Shown piece by piece: positions 7,672-16,648 of a DNA stretch of 64,000 bases (its first letter is position 1; every line of letters begins with the position of its first letter). The DNA is taken from the NCBI RefSeq assembly GCF_039592695.1, contig NZ_JBBUTK010000004.1:1-64000 (forward strand). The letters are read 5' to 3'. Position numbers and translations under genes: made by a program. This stretch comes from Flagellimonas_A sp039592695 (GTDB lineage Bacteria > Bacteroidota > Bacteroidia > Flavobacteriales > Flavobacteriaceae). The notes beneath the pieces are model-generated. The model worked only from the letters and a program-made list of their open reading frames with translations. It was not told the DNA's origin and made no database searches.

Positions 7672-9222
7672 TTAGAAAGGAATGTCGTTGTCTTCGTCTG
7701 GAGATTCGTCATCGTTCATTGTACTGCCAAAGGCTTCATTGACATCGGGCAGATTTTTTGTGATAAAAGGGTTTTCTTCATCCGCATTCATCTTTGATTG
7801 AAACTCAAAGGGCGAATCAAAGTCATCTAAATTATCAAATTTACCCAAAGCCCCAATGAACTTTAACCTAATGTTATCGAGCCCTCCATTACGGTGTTTG
7901 GCCACGATAAACTCCGCCTGACCCTGTGTGGGCGTACGTTCTTCATCGTCCCACTCATCAATTTTATAGTACTCGGGGCGATAAATAAAAGAAACGATAT
8001 CAGCATCTTGCTCGATGGCCCCTGACTCACGAAGATCGGAAAGAATCGGGCGCTTGCTGCCCCCACGGGTCTCAACCGCCCTAGACAACTGTGAAAGTGC
8101 AATAACAGGTACATTCAGTTCTTTGGCCAACGCCTTAAGGTTTCGTGAAATGGTAGAGATTTCTTGCTCTCGGTTACCTCCTTTCTGGCTAGCCCCAGAG
8201 GTCATCAACTGCAGATAATCGATGACTATCAGTTTAATCTTGTGCTGTGAGGCCAAGCGTCTTGCTTTTGCCCGCAAATCAAATATGGACAGTGATGGTG
8301 TATCATCAATGAACAATGGTGCCTTTTCAAGCGATTTCACTTTTACGTTCAATTGCTCCCATTCGTGCTTTTCCAATCGGCCTGTGCGCAATTTTTCTGA
8401 GGACAACCCGGTTTCTGAGGATATCAATCGAGTAATCAACTGTACCGATGACATTTCCAACGAAAAGAATGCGACCGGAACCTCTGCATTGACGGCAATA
8501 TTTCTGGCCATCGAGAGCACCAATGCCGTTTTACCCATACCGGGTCGGGCAGCAATAATGACCAAATCACTAGGTTGCCAGCCCGAGGTCAACTTGTCAA
8601 TTTTGTCAAACCCTGAAGGGATGCCGCTCAAGCCTTCCTTATTGGCAATCTCCTCGATTTTCTTTTTGGCCTGTATGACCAGGTTTTGGGCCGTTTCGGC
8701 CGAGCGTTTTAAGTTGCCTTGCGTGACCTCGTAGAGTTTAGCTTCCGCATTGTCCAGCAAATCAAAAACATCAGTGCCCTCGTCGTAGGCATCTTCTATA
8801 ATTTCGTTGGAAATTTTGATCAGGCTTCTTTGGATGTATTTTTGAAGGATGATTCGCGCATGAAACTCAATGTGGGCCGAAGAAGCCACCTTTTGGGTCA
8901 ATTTTATAAGGTAGAAATCACCGCCGACCGCTTCTAGATGCCCATCCTTTTTTAGCTGGGCAGAAACGGTTAATAAATCCACAGGTTCAGAAGATTCGAA
9001 GAGTTTGAAAATGGATTCGTAGATGAATCTATGCGCATCCTTATAAAAAACTTCAGGATGCAAAATATCAATGACTTCATCAACGCCTTTTCTGTCAATC
9101 ATCATAGCACCAAGCACAACTTCCTCTAAATCAATAGCTTGAGGGGGAATTTTCCCGCGCTCTAAGTTGATGATTGTTGATTTGTCGAGACGACGACCGA
9201 CTATCGGGCTTGGTTTGTCCAT
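7672..9222 (-). CDS. dnaB: Replicative DNA helicase DnaB
   Basis: Hexameric 5'-3' helicase that unwinds DNA ahead of the replication fork. The 516-residue protein has an N-terminal primase-interaction domain (about 20-130, starting PPQAIDLEEVVLGAMMID), a linker and a RecA-like C-terminal domain with Walker A ARPGMGKTALVLS near residue 230 and the later VIDYLQLM and SQLSRAVETR motifs. The tail is acidic (DDESPDEDNDIPF). A TACTTTCG promoter-like element lies at 9228-9235, almost at the start codon. Confidence 0.97.
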   Translation of the reverse strand: MDKPSPIVGRRLDKSTIINLERGKIPPQAIDLEEVVLGAMMIDRKGVDEVIDILHPEVFYKDAHRFIYESIFKLFESSEPVDLLTVSAQLKKDGHLEAVGGDFYLIKLTQKVASSAHIEFHARIILQKYIQRSLIKISNEIIEDAYDEGTDVFDLLDNAEAKLYEVTQGNLKRSAETAQNLVIQAKKKIEEIANKEGLSGIPSGFDKIDKLTSGWQPSDLVIIAARPGMGKTALVLSMARNIAVNAEVPVAFFSLEMSSVQLITRLISSETGLSSEKLRTGRLEKHEWEQLNVKVKSLEKAPLFIDDTPSLSIFDLRAKARRLASQHKIKLIVIDYLQLMTSGASQKGGNREQEISTISRNLKALAKELNVPVIALSQLSRAVETRGGSKRPILSDLRESGAIEQDADIVSFIYRPEYYKIDEWDDEERTPTQGQAEFIVAKHRNGGLDNIRLKFIGALGKFDNLDDFDSPFEFQSKMNADEENPFITKNLPDVNEAFGSTMNDDESPDEDNDIPF

Positions 9223-9389
9223 GAGAGCGAAAGTATGGAATTAACCTTAAGTTAACTTTGAATCTTCAAGTTGGGATGTCAACAGGTCTTCAACAAAGTT
9301 ACTGTTGATAACTTATAAAATATGTTAACAACGAAAAAAAACTAAGGATAAAAAGATTGCGAAAATTTCTTCAAACAGAAAATCAAGGG
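9223..9389. other. AT-rich spacer between accA and dnaB with a DnaA-box-like site
   Basis: At 9303-9311 the minus strand reads TTATCAACA, one base from the classical DnaA box TTATCCACA. AACTTATAAAATATGTTAACAA follows in an AT-rich tract. A single box is weak evidence; it could reflect DnaA control of dnaB. Confidence 0.3.
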
Positions 9390-10343
9390 TTAACCGCTGA
9401 ACACACCCATATCGGCGTATTTCTCCATACGGGTTTTTACCAATTCTTTTGGGGATAACTTTTTCAGCTCTTCGTAATGGGCTGCAATCTTGTTCTTAAC
9501 GGTTGTAAAAGTTTTCTCACGATTGCTGTGTGCCCCACCAACAGGTTCGCGCACGATTTCGTCTATGAGCTTCAATTTTTTCATGTCGGTTGCCGTTAGT
9601 TTGAGAGCTTCAGCTGCTTGTTCTTTATACTCCCAGCTACGCCAAAGTATCGAAGAACAAGACTCCGGTGAGATGACAGAGTACCATGTATTCTCAAGCA
9701 TCAGCACTTTATCGCCCACACCGATGCCCAAAGCACCGCCTGAAGCACCTTCGCCAATAATCACCACAATGATGGGCACTTGTAGCCTAGTCATTTCAAG
9801 AATGTTACGTGCAATGGCTTCGCCTTGGCCCCGCTCTTCAGCCTCAATCCCAGGATACGCACCGGGGGTATCTACCAAAGCAACTACTGGAATGCCAAAT
9901 TTCTCTGCCGATTTCATCAAACGCAATGCCTTTCGATATCCTTCAGGATTGGCCATCCCAAAATTTCGGTATTGTCTGGTTTTGGTATTGTACCCTTTTT
10001 GCTGACCAATGAACATGAAGCTCTGGTCACCAATTTTACCGAGACCGCCGACCATAGCCTTGTCGTCTTTCACGTTTCTGTCGCCGTGCAACTCTAAAAA
10101 AGTATCACCGCAAATGGCGTTGATATAATCCATGGTGTATGGCCGGTTGGGATGTCTAGATAATTGCACCCGCTGCCATGCGGTCAAATTCTTATAGATT
10201 TCTTTTTTTGTTTCGGTGAGTTTTTTCTCAATCTGTTCGCAGGTCTCGGTCACATCAACATCGCTCTCTTCGCCGATGACCTTACATTTTTCAAGCTGTT
10301 CTTCAAGCTCTTTGATAGGAAGTTCAAAATCTAAATACTCCAT
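9390..10343 (-). CDS. accA: Acetyl-CoA carboxylase carboxyltransferase subunit alpha
   Basis: Alpha half of the carboxyltransferase that makes malonyl-CoA, the first step of fatty acid synthesis. At 317 residues it has the normal length. It begins with the coiled N-terminal helix region (MEYLDFELPIKELEEQL), followed by HPNRPYTMDYI and the crotonase-fold core VDTPGAYPGIEAEERGQGEAIARN and GEGASGGALGIGVGD. It is likely transcribed alone: a TATCTTTG promoter element lies on the minus strand at 10379-10386, about 36 bp upstream. Confidence 0.97.
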   Translation of the reverse strand: MEYLDFELPIKELEEQLEKCKVIGEESDVDVTETCEQIEKKLTETKKEIYKNLTAWQRVQLSRHPNRPYTMDYINAICGDTFLELHGDRNVKDDKAMVGGLGKIGDQSFMFIGQQKGYNTKTRQYRNFGMANPEGYRKALRLMKSAEKFGIPVVALVDTPGAYPGIEAEERGQGEAIARNILEMTRLQVPIIVVIIGEGASGGALGIGVGDKVLMLENTWYSVISPESCSSILWRSWEYKEQAAEALKLTATDMKKLKLIDEIVREPVGGAHSNREKTFTTVKNKIAAHYEELKKLSPKELVKTRMEKYADMGVFSG

Positions 10344-10378
10344 TGGATAGATAGTAGGATTTTAAAAAGTGTTGCCGA

Positions 10379-10386
10379 CAAAGATA
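10379..10386 (-). promoter_or_regulatory. -7 promoter element of accA
   Basis: Minus-strand TATCTTTG followed by TCGGC fits TAnnTTTG. No TTG was found at the ideal spacing. Confidence 0.5.
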
Positions 10387-10526
10387 CAGTTTTGACCCAA
10401 TACTAGAGATTAATGTAAATCTATGACCTTGCCAACATTGCAAGGGTTTGGTTTTATCTCCTAAAATCTAGTCTTATCTAAATAGTCTACCACAAATATA
10501 TTCAGAAATAAAACTAGGGTCGTGAT

Positions 10527-11612
10527 CTATCGCTTTGCCTTTTGAAGTAGGTATATGGCCAGGGCACCAAAAATCACATTGGGTATGGCAACCGCCAATA
10601 GCGGCGAAAACCCCGATTGCTCTGCCATGGTACCAAAAATTCGGTCAAAGAAAACATAGACGAGGCCCAAAGCGATGCCCATCAGCAGATTAAAGCCCAT
10701 GCCTCCCCTACGTTTAACAGACGATACCGCTACGGCAATCAATGTTAAAATAAACGCCGCGATGGGCAAAGCCCATCGCTTGTATTTTGCCAGTATATAA
10801 ACATTGACATTTGATGCACCTTTTCTTTTTTGGTCTTTGATAAAATCATTCAATTCAAAAAGGTTCTTGGTATCGGCGGCATACGATACGGGAGTCAGGT
10901 CATTGATCTTGAAACTGAACAAGGTATCCAACCTTCGCTTGGTCTCTACCAATTCAACTCCGTTTCTGATTTTGCGCTTTTTGTAGGAGGTCAGGCGATA
11001 AAGGCTATCTTTTTCTACCCAGCGAATATTTGCGGCTGAAATTTTATAGTCCAACTCATCATTTTCGCCAAAATGCTCATAGGTGAAGTTGTAACCAATC
11101 TGCCGTTTGGGCTCAAAACTGCTGACATAAATGAAGTCATTTTCATTGAGCTGGGTAAAAATATTGGTGGTCTGGCGATCTTGCCTTCCCTTTTTGAAAT
11201 ACTTGAACTCAAATTCATTGAAGCCAATGCTGGCACGGGGCACGATGAACATGCCCATCAAAAATATGAGTACGGCTACGATACTGGCACCGATAAGATA
11301 AGGCCTAAGAAAACGCCAATACGACACTCCCGAGCTTAAAATGGCCGTAATCTCAGTATTGCTGGCCAGTTTTGATGTAAAAAAGATGATGGATAGAAAC
11401 AATAAAATGGGCATCAACAGATTACCGAGCACCAAACTGAAATTTCCATAGAAAATAATGACCTCATCGAGCGGGGCCTCGTTATCAATGATTCGTCCTA
11501 TTTTTTCGGCCAGACTGATCATAATCCCAATAGGAATGAACAACAACATGATGCCCAAAAAGGTCATCAAATAACGTTTCAGTATGTACCTATCTAGAAT
11601 GGTGAGCATCAA
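10527..11612 (-). CDS. LptF/LptG-family lipopolysaccharide export permease
   Basis: Inner-membrane permease of the YjgP/YjgQ family, part of the ABC system that lifts LPS out of the inner membrane. It has 361 residues, with membrane segments near the N-terminus (about 10-35 and 55-75), at about 100-120, and three at the C-terminal end, framing a periplasmic beta-jellyroll region. The N-terminal ILDRYILKRYLMTFLGIM is typical. Its start overlaps the tgt stop by 4 bp, so the two are translationally coupled. LptF or LptG cannot be decided without comparison. Confidence 0.88.
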   Translation of the reverse strand: MMLTILDRYILKRYLMTFLGIMLLFIPIGIMISLAEKIGRIIDNEAPLDEVIIFYGNFSLVLGNLLMPILLFLSIIFFTSKLASNTEITAILSSGVSYWRFLRPYLIGASIVAVLIFLMGMFIVPRASIGFNEFEFKYFKKGRQDRQTTNIFTQLNENDFIYVSSFEPKRQIGYNFTYEHFGENDELDYKISAANIRWVEKDSLYRLTSYKKRKIRNGVELVETKRRLDTLFSFKINDLTPVSYAADTKNLFELNDFIKDQKRKGASNVNVYILAKYKRWALPIAAFILTLIAVAVSSVKRRGGMGFNLLMGIALGLVYVFFDRIFGTMAEQSGFSPLLAVAIPNVIFGALAIYLLQKAKR

Positions 11613-12739
11613 AGTCTTTTGTCCATTTGTTTGACCATCTTATTCTTCCAATCCAAAAAATCACCCGCTAAAATACGCTTCCGCGCTTCACGTACCAACC
11701 AAAGATAAAATCCAAGATTGTGTATGGTTGCGATTTGCCGGCCCAAATATTCATTGGCGGCAAAAAGATGGCGCAGATACGCCTTCGAATACTCGGTGTC
11801 AACCCATGTAATGCCCATGGCATCAATTGACGAAAAATCGGCTTCCCATTTTTTGTTTTTGATGTTGATCGTGCCTTCTGAAGTGAACAACATACCATTT
11901 CGGGCATTGCGTGTTGGCATAACACAATCAAACATATCAATGCCCAAGGCGATATTCTCGAGAATATTGATAGGTGTGCCCACACCCATAAGGTAGCGTG
12001 GTTTGTCTACAGGAAGGATATCGCAGACCACTTCGGCCATTCCGTACATTTCTTCGGCAGGCTCCCCTACCGAGAGCCCCCCAATGGCATTTCCTGCTGC
12101 ATCAACCGAAGCGATGTACTCTGCCGACTGCTTGCGCAAATCTTTATAGGTGGAGCCTTGTACAATAGGGAAAAAGGTCTGAGCATAGTTGTGCTTGAAA
12201 GGTGTTTTCTCCAAATGGGCCAAACAACGGTCGAGCCAACGATGGGTCAGATGCATTGAACGTTTTGCATACCCATAATCACAGGGGTATGGGGTGCACT
12301 CATCAAAGGCCATGATGATATCGGCACCGATGCTCCGCTGCAATTCCATAACATTTTCAGGGGTGAAAAAATGGCTCGATCCATCAATATGCGACTTGAA
12401 ATTAACGCCTTCTTCGTTGATTTTTCGATTGTCGGAGAGTGAATAAACCTGATAGCCCCCACTATCGGTCAAAATATTGCCCTGCCAACCCATGAATTTG
12501 TGCAATCCCCCAGCTTTTTCCAAAATATCAATACTAGGCCGCAGATACAAGTGATACGTGTTGCCCAGAATAATGTCGGGTTTGATGTCTTCACGAAGTT
12601 CACGCTGGTGCACGCCTTTGACAGAAGCTACCGTACCCACGGGCATAAAAATTGGGGTCTCTACTTTGCCATGGTCGGTCTCAATGGTCGCAGCCCTTGC
12701 CTTGCTTTTGGGGTCGGTATGGTGGAGTTCAAATTTCAA
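11609..12739 (-). CDS. tgt: tRNA-guanine transglycosylase, zinc site missing
   Basis: Replaces guanine 34 in GUN-anticodon tRNAs with the queuosine precursor. The start is taken as TTG at 12739, giving MKFELHHTDPKSKARA, the family N-terminus (376 residues). A promoter element TATCTTTG lies only about 20 bp upstream, at 12758-12765, and overlaps the alternative ATG at 12769. The substrate-pocket motif DSGGYQVYSL and the nucleophile region FDCVMPTRNARNG are intact. Bacterial Tgt normally has a CxCxxC zinc motif just before the YSRAYLRHL helix. Here the region reads MGITWVDTEYSKAYLRHL, with no cysteine. The gene is coupled to lptF. Confidence 0.93.
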   Translation of the reverse strand: MKFELHHTDPKSKARAATIETDHGKVETPIFMPVGTVASVKGVHQRELREDIKPDIILGNTYHLYLRPSIDILEKAGGLHKFMGWQGNILTDSGGYQVYSLSDNRKINEEGVNFKSHIDGSSHFFTPENVMELQRSIGADIIMAFDECTPYPCDYGYAKRSMHLTHRWLDRCLAHLEKTPFKHNYAQTFFPIVQGSTYKDLRKQSAEYIASVDAAGNAIGGLSVGEPAEEMYGMAEVVCDILPVDKPRYLMGVGTPINILENIALGIDMFDCVMPTRNARNGMLFTSEGTINIKNKKWEADFSSIDAMGITWVDTEYSKAYLRHLFAANEYLGRQIATIHNLGFYLWLVREARKRILAGDFLDWKNKMVKQMDKRL

Positions 12740-12854
12740 AATCGATTTTTGAGCCGCAAAGATAACCATCCCGATTTCGAAAGCCCTTAACAAAAGAATA
12801 AAGTTGTGGCTACACCACTGTTGAGAAATGAGTAAAAAATAAAGCCGAATGCGT

Positions 12855-12885
12855 TTGTACGGGCCGTTCATTGCGGTTATTTTTG
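12855..12885 (+). promoter_or_regulatory. Promoter of the split transketolase genes
   Basis: TTG at 12855-12857, a 20-bp spacer and TATTTTTG at 12878-12885, 21 bp before the transketolase start. Confidence 0.65.
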
Positions 12886-12905
12886 AAACCATCAAAAAAA
12901 AGTTT

Positions 12906-13751
12906 ATGGCAGACATACAAGCTTTGCAAGAATTGGTCGTACAAGTAAGGCGCGATATTCTTCGAATGGTTCACAACGTGAATTCAGGGCACCCCGGTGG
13001 TTCTCTTGGGTGTACAGAATTCTTTGTCGCCCTTTACAACGAAATCATGCACTTGAAAGATGGTTTTGATATGGATGGGAAAGGTGAGGATGTTTTCTTT
13101 CTTTCCAATGGACATATCTCCCCTGTTTTTTACAGTGTGCTGGCACGTAAGGGGTATTTTCCCATTGAGGAATTGAACACGTTTCGATTGATTGACTCCC
13201 GTCTTCAAGGCCATCCGACCACCCACGAGGGCTTACCCGGCGTTCGTGTGGCGTCGGGCTCTCTTGGACAGGGCATGTCAGTAGCCATCGGAGCGGCATT
13301 GGCCAAAAAATTGAATGGCGATGACCATTTGGTCTACAGCCTGCACGGTGATGGTGAATTGCAGGAAGGCCAAAATTGGGAAGCCATCATGTTCGCTGCC
13401 GCCAATAAAGTGGACAACTTGATTTCTACCGTTGACAGGAACGGACAACAAATTGATGGGCCGACCGAAGAGGTATTGCCCCTGGGCGATGTTTCGGAAA
13501 AATTCAAGGTTTTTGGTTGGGATGTACTTGAACTTAAGGATGGAAATAATCTGCAACAGGTCATCGACTGCCTTAAAGAAGCAAAAAGCCGTACAGGCAA
13601 AGGGAAGCCCGTTTGTATCGTGATGGATACGGTTATGGGCAATGGTGTCGATTTTATGATGCACACCCATGCATGGCATGGCAAAGCGCCCAATGACGAA
13701 CAATTGGAAACAGCGTTGGCCCAAAATCCAGAAACGTTGGGGGATTACTAG
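12906..13751 (+). CDS. Transketolase, N-terminal subunit
   Basis: Thiamine-diphosphate-binding half of a two-gene transketolase, which moves two-carbon units between sugar phosphates in the pentose phosphate pathway. The 281-residue protein shows HNVNSGHPGGSLGCTEF near residue 25 and the ThDP/Mg motif GDGELQEGQNWEA near 145. The start at 12906 (MADIQALQELV) follows the promoter at 12855-12885 closely; a longer frame from 12849 would begin upstream of that promoter. The C-terminal subunit gene follows after 74 bp, with a hairpin repeat between. Confidence 0.93.
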   Translation: MADIQALQELVVQVRRDILRMVHNVNSGHPGGSLGCTEFFVALYNEIMHLKDGFDMDGKGEDVFFLSNGHISPVFYSVLARKGYFPIEELNTFRLIDSRLQGHPTTHEGLPGVRVASGSLGQGMSVAIGAALAKKLNGDDHLVYSLHGDGELQEGQNWEAIMFAAANKVDNLISTVDRNGQQIDGPTEEVLPLGDVSEKFKVFGWDVLELKDGNNLQQVIDCLKEAKSRTGKGKPVCIVMDTVMGNGVDFMMHTHAWHGKAPNDEQLETALAQNPETLGDY

Positions 13752-13788
13752 CCCCACCCAAATCTTAAAAGTCTACTGAAAAATGAAT

Positions 13789-13816
13789 GAGATTCCCGCC
13801 TTCGCGGGAATGACAA
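13789..13816 (+). repeat. Dispersed hairpin repeat, GCGGGAATGACA type
   Basis: ATTCCCGC (13792-13799) and GCGGGAAT (13804-13811) form a stem with loop CTTC, followed by GACAAAATA. It ends about 10 bp before the start codon of the second transketolase subunit. Confidence 0.7.
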
Positions 13817-13825
13817 AATATAAAA

Positions 13826-14779
13826 ATGAAAAAATACACAGACCAAGGAAAACAAGATACCCGGAGTGGCTTCGGCGAAGGAATGACAGAATTGGGCAGA
13901 ACAAACCCCAATGTGGTCGCACTTTGTGCAGATTTGGTGGGTTCACTAAAGATTCAACCCTTTATAGATGAAAATCCAGAACGCTTTTTTCAAGTGGGCA
14001 TCGCCGAGGCGAACATGATGGGCATTGCCGCTGGCCTGACCATTGGGGGAAAAATACCTTTCGCGACCACCTTTGCCAACTTTGCCACAGGCAGGGTCTA
14101 CGACCAAATTCGACAGTCCATCGCCTATTCAGATAAAAACGTGAAAATCTGTGCCTCACACGCGGGCATCACATTGGGCGAAGATGGGGCCACCCACCAA
14201 ATCTTGGAAGATATTGGTCTGATGAAGATGCTTCCGGGCATGACGGTCATCAATCCCTGTGATTTTAACCAGACCAAGGCAGCGACCTTGGCCATCGCCG
14301 ACCATCACGGACCCGTCTATTTGCGTTTTGGTAGGCCAAAAGTGGCCAATTTCACCCCTGTGGACCAAGAATTTGAAATCGGAAAGGCCCTAATGCTCAA
14401 CGAGGGCAGCGATGTGACCATTTTATGTACGGGCCATTTGGTATGGCAATCTCTGCTGGCCGCAGAAAACCTCGAGAACCAAGGTATCTCTGCCGAGGTC
14501 ATCAACATTCACACCATCAAACCCTTGGATGAGGAAGCCATTTTAACATCCATAAAGAAAACAGGTTGTGTCGTCACTGCCGAGGAGCACAACTTTTTGG
14601 GTGGTCTTGGTGAAAGTGTGGCGCGCACCCTAGCTGTGCACCACCCTACCCCTCAAGAATTTGTGGCCACCAACGATACTTTTGGCGAAAGTGGCACCCC
14701 AGAGCTGTTGATGGAGAAGTATGGCTTGAACAATAAAGCGATAGAGGCCGCCGTTCTAAAAGTGATGAAGAGAAAATAA
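13826..14779 (+). CDS. Transketolase, C-terminal subunit
   Basis: Pyrimidine-binding and C-terminal domains of transketolase, 317 residues, working as a heterotetramer with the product of the preceding gene. Visible motifs are the GIAEANMMGIAAGL region near residue 57 with the catalytic glutamate, SHAGITLGEDGATHQILEDIG near 113, and the C-terminal EEHNFLGGLGESVA. It lacks the N-terminal ThDP motif, as expected for a split enzyme. The N-terminal residues 1-20 (MKKYTDQGKQDTRSGFGEGM) are typical of this form. Confidence 0.93.
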   Translation: MKKYTDQGKQDTRSGFGEGMTELGRTNPNVVALCADLVGSLKIQPFIDENPERFFQVGIAEANMMGIAAGLTIGGKIPFATTFANFATGRVYDQIRQSIAYSDKNVKICASHAGITLGEDGATHQILEDIGLMKMLPGMTVINPCDFNQTKAATLAIADHHGPVYLRFGRPKVANFTPVDQEFEIGKALMLNEGSDVTILCTGHLVWQSLLAAENLENQGISAEVINIHTIKPLDEEAILTSIKKTGCVVTAEEHNFLGGLGESVARTLAVHHPTPQEFVATNDTFGESGTPELLMEKYGLNNKAIEAAVLKVMKRK

Positions 14780-14860
14780 TCTGCCAAGGCTAGTTGCCCT
14801 GAATATTTATAACTGAATTGGCATAAAAAATTAGAGGCGAGTTTTGGTAGTAAATTAAAT

Positions 14861-14873
14861 CTCGATTATCGAG
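14861..14873. promoter_or_regulatory. Palindrome CTCGATTATCGAG upstream of the beta-barrel gene
   Basis: A 13-bp palindrome within a 19-bp stretch (TAAATCTCGATTATCGAGT) that is repeated exactly on the minus strand upstream of rpmG (41784-41796). It lies 55 bp before the outer-membrane gene. Confidence 0.4.
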
Positions 14874-14927
14874 TTTGGTATCGTCTTTGATGCTTCTTTT
14901 CATCATAATCATTAAACAGAACACGAA

Positions 14928-15515
14928 ATGAAAAGAACACTTTTAGTATTAGCAGCAATTTTAGTGAGTGCCACGGCTTTTGCACAAGCAGGCTCTGGTT
15001 TTGGTGTCAAAGCCGGTCTGAACTATGCAGGCAATGGCGATTATTTTGACTCGACACGTGATGCATTTGAAAATCCTGATAGAAATGCAGGATTTCATAT
15101 AGGAGTCTATGGCAAATTGGGCAATCGGCTTTATTTGCGTCCTGAATTGGTTTATACCAATACAACTTCTGATTATAACGAAGGAGATTTAAAAATCAGC
15201 AAACTTGATTTGCCCGTGCTGGTGGGCACCAAGGTCATTGGCCCATTGCATGTCTTTGCAGGCCCATCGTTCCAATACATTTTGAACACCAAATTTGATG
15301 GCGTAAAATTCGACGATATTGAAAACGATTTCACTGTTGGCGTGAATCTCGGTGCTGGGGTGAATTTGGGCAAATTTGGTATCGACCTACGTTATGAAAG
15401 AGGCTTTTCAGAGAATGAGGTCAATTTCATTAATTCGAACATTACAACACTAAATGGTGACCGGGTAGACACCCGACCTGATCAGTTGATTCTTAGTTTC
15501 TCTTTGAAACTCTGA
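14928..15515 (+). CDS. PorT-like outer-membrane beta-barrel protein
   Basis: A 195-residue secreted protein with a clear signal peptide (MKRTLLVLAAILVSATAFAQA) followed by alternating strands typical of an eight-strand barrel: GFGVKAGLNYAG, FHIGVYGKLGN, LYLRPELVYT, DLPVLVGTKVIGPLHVFAGPS and a terminal LILSFSLKL. This matches the outer-membrane beta-barrel/PorT family common in Bacteroidota. The specific role is unknown. It is a single gene ending at a strong bidirectional terminator. Confidence 0.85.
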   Translation: MKRTLLVLAAILVSATAFAQAGSGFGVKAGLNYAGNGDYFDSTRDAFENPDRNAGFHIGVYGKLGNRLYLRPELVYTNTTSDYNEGDLKISKLDLPVLVGTKVIGPLHVFAGPSFQYILNTKFDGVKFDDIENDFTVGVNLGAGVNLGKFGIDLRYERGFSENEVNFINSNITTLNGDRVDTRPDQLILSFSLKL

Positions 15516-15538
15516 GCTTAATATTGTAAGTCATTAAA

Positions 15539-15573
15539 AAAAGGGGGCGAAACCATGGTTTCGCCCCCTTTTT
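15539..15573. terminator. Bidirectional terminator between convergent genes
   Basis: GGGGGCGAAACCA (15543-15555) and TGGTTTCGCCCCC (15556-15568) form a perfect palindrome flanked by A-tracts on the left and T-tracts on the right, so it can stop transcription from both sides. Confidence 0.9.
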
Positions 15574-15589
15574 TATTCATCTCACATCA

Positions 15590-16570
15590 TTAATTATCGC
15601 CGACAGTCCTTTGGAAATCAACATCCAAATAATCATCAATACCGTTATTATCATCGTCGGGATATGGAAATATGATATTTCCATCAGCATCTGAAATCTC
15701 TTCACGGGTCGGTATCCCGTCCCCATCGTCATCACTGTCCCTAAAGTTGGCAGTTGCAGGAAAACCTGCACTGGCTTCAACTTGTGAATCGGTGTTGTCA
15801 TCAAAAAAATAATCGTTGCCATTCAAATCTTCCAACCTATTCGGTATACCATCCTGATCGGTATCGGTATCAACGATGGTCAGTCCGACATTGACCTGAA
15901 AAATAAGACTTGAGTACGCTGAGATTAAGTTTGATCCTCCATTACCATTGAAATAACCCAATCCAGAGGGCATTATTATTAATCCGACACCACTATTGGT
16001 AAAATCCGTTGTACCATCTGGATTTTCAATGATACCTCCTGTAGTACCTGTCCTGAATTTTGCTATCCCGTTTGCAAAACCCCTGATATTGGAAGCTTGA
16101 TTGAACCAGGTAAAAGACGTCGAAGCATCAAAGGGTGCACCGTTCAATACCATACCCTCGTATTTCACAAGAACCGAATCTGCCGTGGTCGGGTTAAGCC
16201 CCTCGCCCTCTTTTGCACTGAGATAATAAAATGTATGGGGCACATCATTTTCTTCTTCAATCAACGGAAATTGAATAGAAGAAACATTGACAACTTCAGA
16301 TTGCACCAAATCACTCAATGGTGTTTTATCGGCATTATCTCCTGCCAGGGTATCGATTCTAATTTTAAAATCAAAATCAGCTGGAGGGTTTTCAAACTCT
16401 TCGTAATTATAGGTGTGGGTCCTCAAAAAATCTTGAATCTCAGCATCGTCCTCAGCACTTACCTCCGTCAACAATCGTGGTGGCACCACGGTTCCACCCA
16501 GCCCATCATCATCATTTGCACATGCTTGAGATAACAGCACAGCAAGCAAGACCAATAAAATATTACGCAT
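15590..16570 (-). CDS. FKBP-type peptidyl-prolyl isomerase lipoprotein with calcium-repeat tail
   Basis: A 326-residue envelope protein. The start at 16570 gives a lipoprotein signal, MRNILLVLLAVLLSQAC, with the lipid-carrying cysteine at about 17. The middle part is FKBP-like: DSVLVKYEGMVLNGAPFDAS, then GFANGIAKFRTG and IIMPSGLGYFNG. The C-terminal 90 residues carry acidic repeats of the thrombospondin-3/EF-like type (DTDTDQDGIPNRLEDLNGN, DSDDDGDGIPTREE, DDDNNGIDDYLDVDF), likely calcium-binding. The FKBP active-site residues look only partly conserved, so isomerase activity is uncertain. Confidence 0.82.
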   Translation of the reverse strand: MRNILLVLLAVLLSQACANDDDGLGGTVVPPRLLTEVSAEDDAEIQDFLRTHTYNYEEFENPPADFDFKIRIDTLAGDNADKTPLSDLVQSEVVNVSSIQFPLIEEENDVPHTFYYLSAKEGEGLNPTTADSVLVKYEGMVLNGAPFDASTSFTWFNQASNIRGFANGIAKFRTGTTGGIIENPDGTTDFTNSGVGLIIMPSGLGYFNGNGGSNLISAYSSLIFQVNVGLTIVDTDTDQDGIPNRLEDLNGNDYFFDDNTDSQVEASAGFPATANFRDSDDDGDGIPTREEISDADGNIIFPYPDDDNNGIDDYLDVDFQRTVGDN

Positions 16571-16611
16571 GTAGCAATTTTTAATTTGGCGGGCAAGATA
16601 CAATTTTCCCC

Positions 16612-16619
16612 TATTTTTG
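16612..16619 (+). promoter_or_regulatory. -7 promoter element of the S4-domain gene
   Basis: TATTTTTG fits TAnnTTTG, 30 bp before the start codon at 16649. The divergent FKBP gene has a near-consensus TATCTTGC on the other strand. Confidence 0.45.
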
Positions 16620-16648
16620 CCCATTGCCTTAACAAAGAATTGCAGATC

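Noticed and set aside
7548..7712. N-terminal extension of the secreted protein gene to 7712
   Set aside because: The extra residues, including DVTLSAVEG, translate a dispersed repeat and overlap the end of dnaB; the start at 7547 gives a hydrophobic export signal.
9223..9389. Replication origin between accA and dnaB
   Set aside because: Only one DnaA-box-like site and an AT-rich tract are visible; no box cluster, and base skew could not be computed.
12740..12916. Longer tgt start at 12916
   Set aside because: It would run over the tgt promoter element and into the divergent transketolase gene; the residues do not match Tgt.
15590..15860. The acidic tail of the FKBP protein as a separate calcium-binding gene
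   Set aside because: It is in frame with the FKBP domain and no start or promoter separates them.
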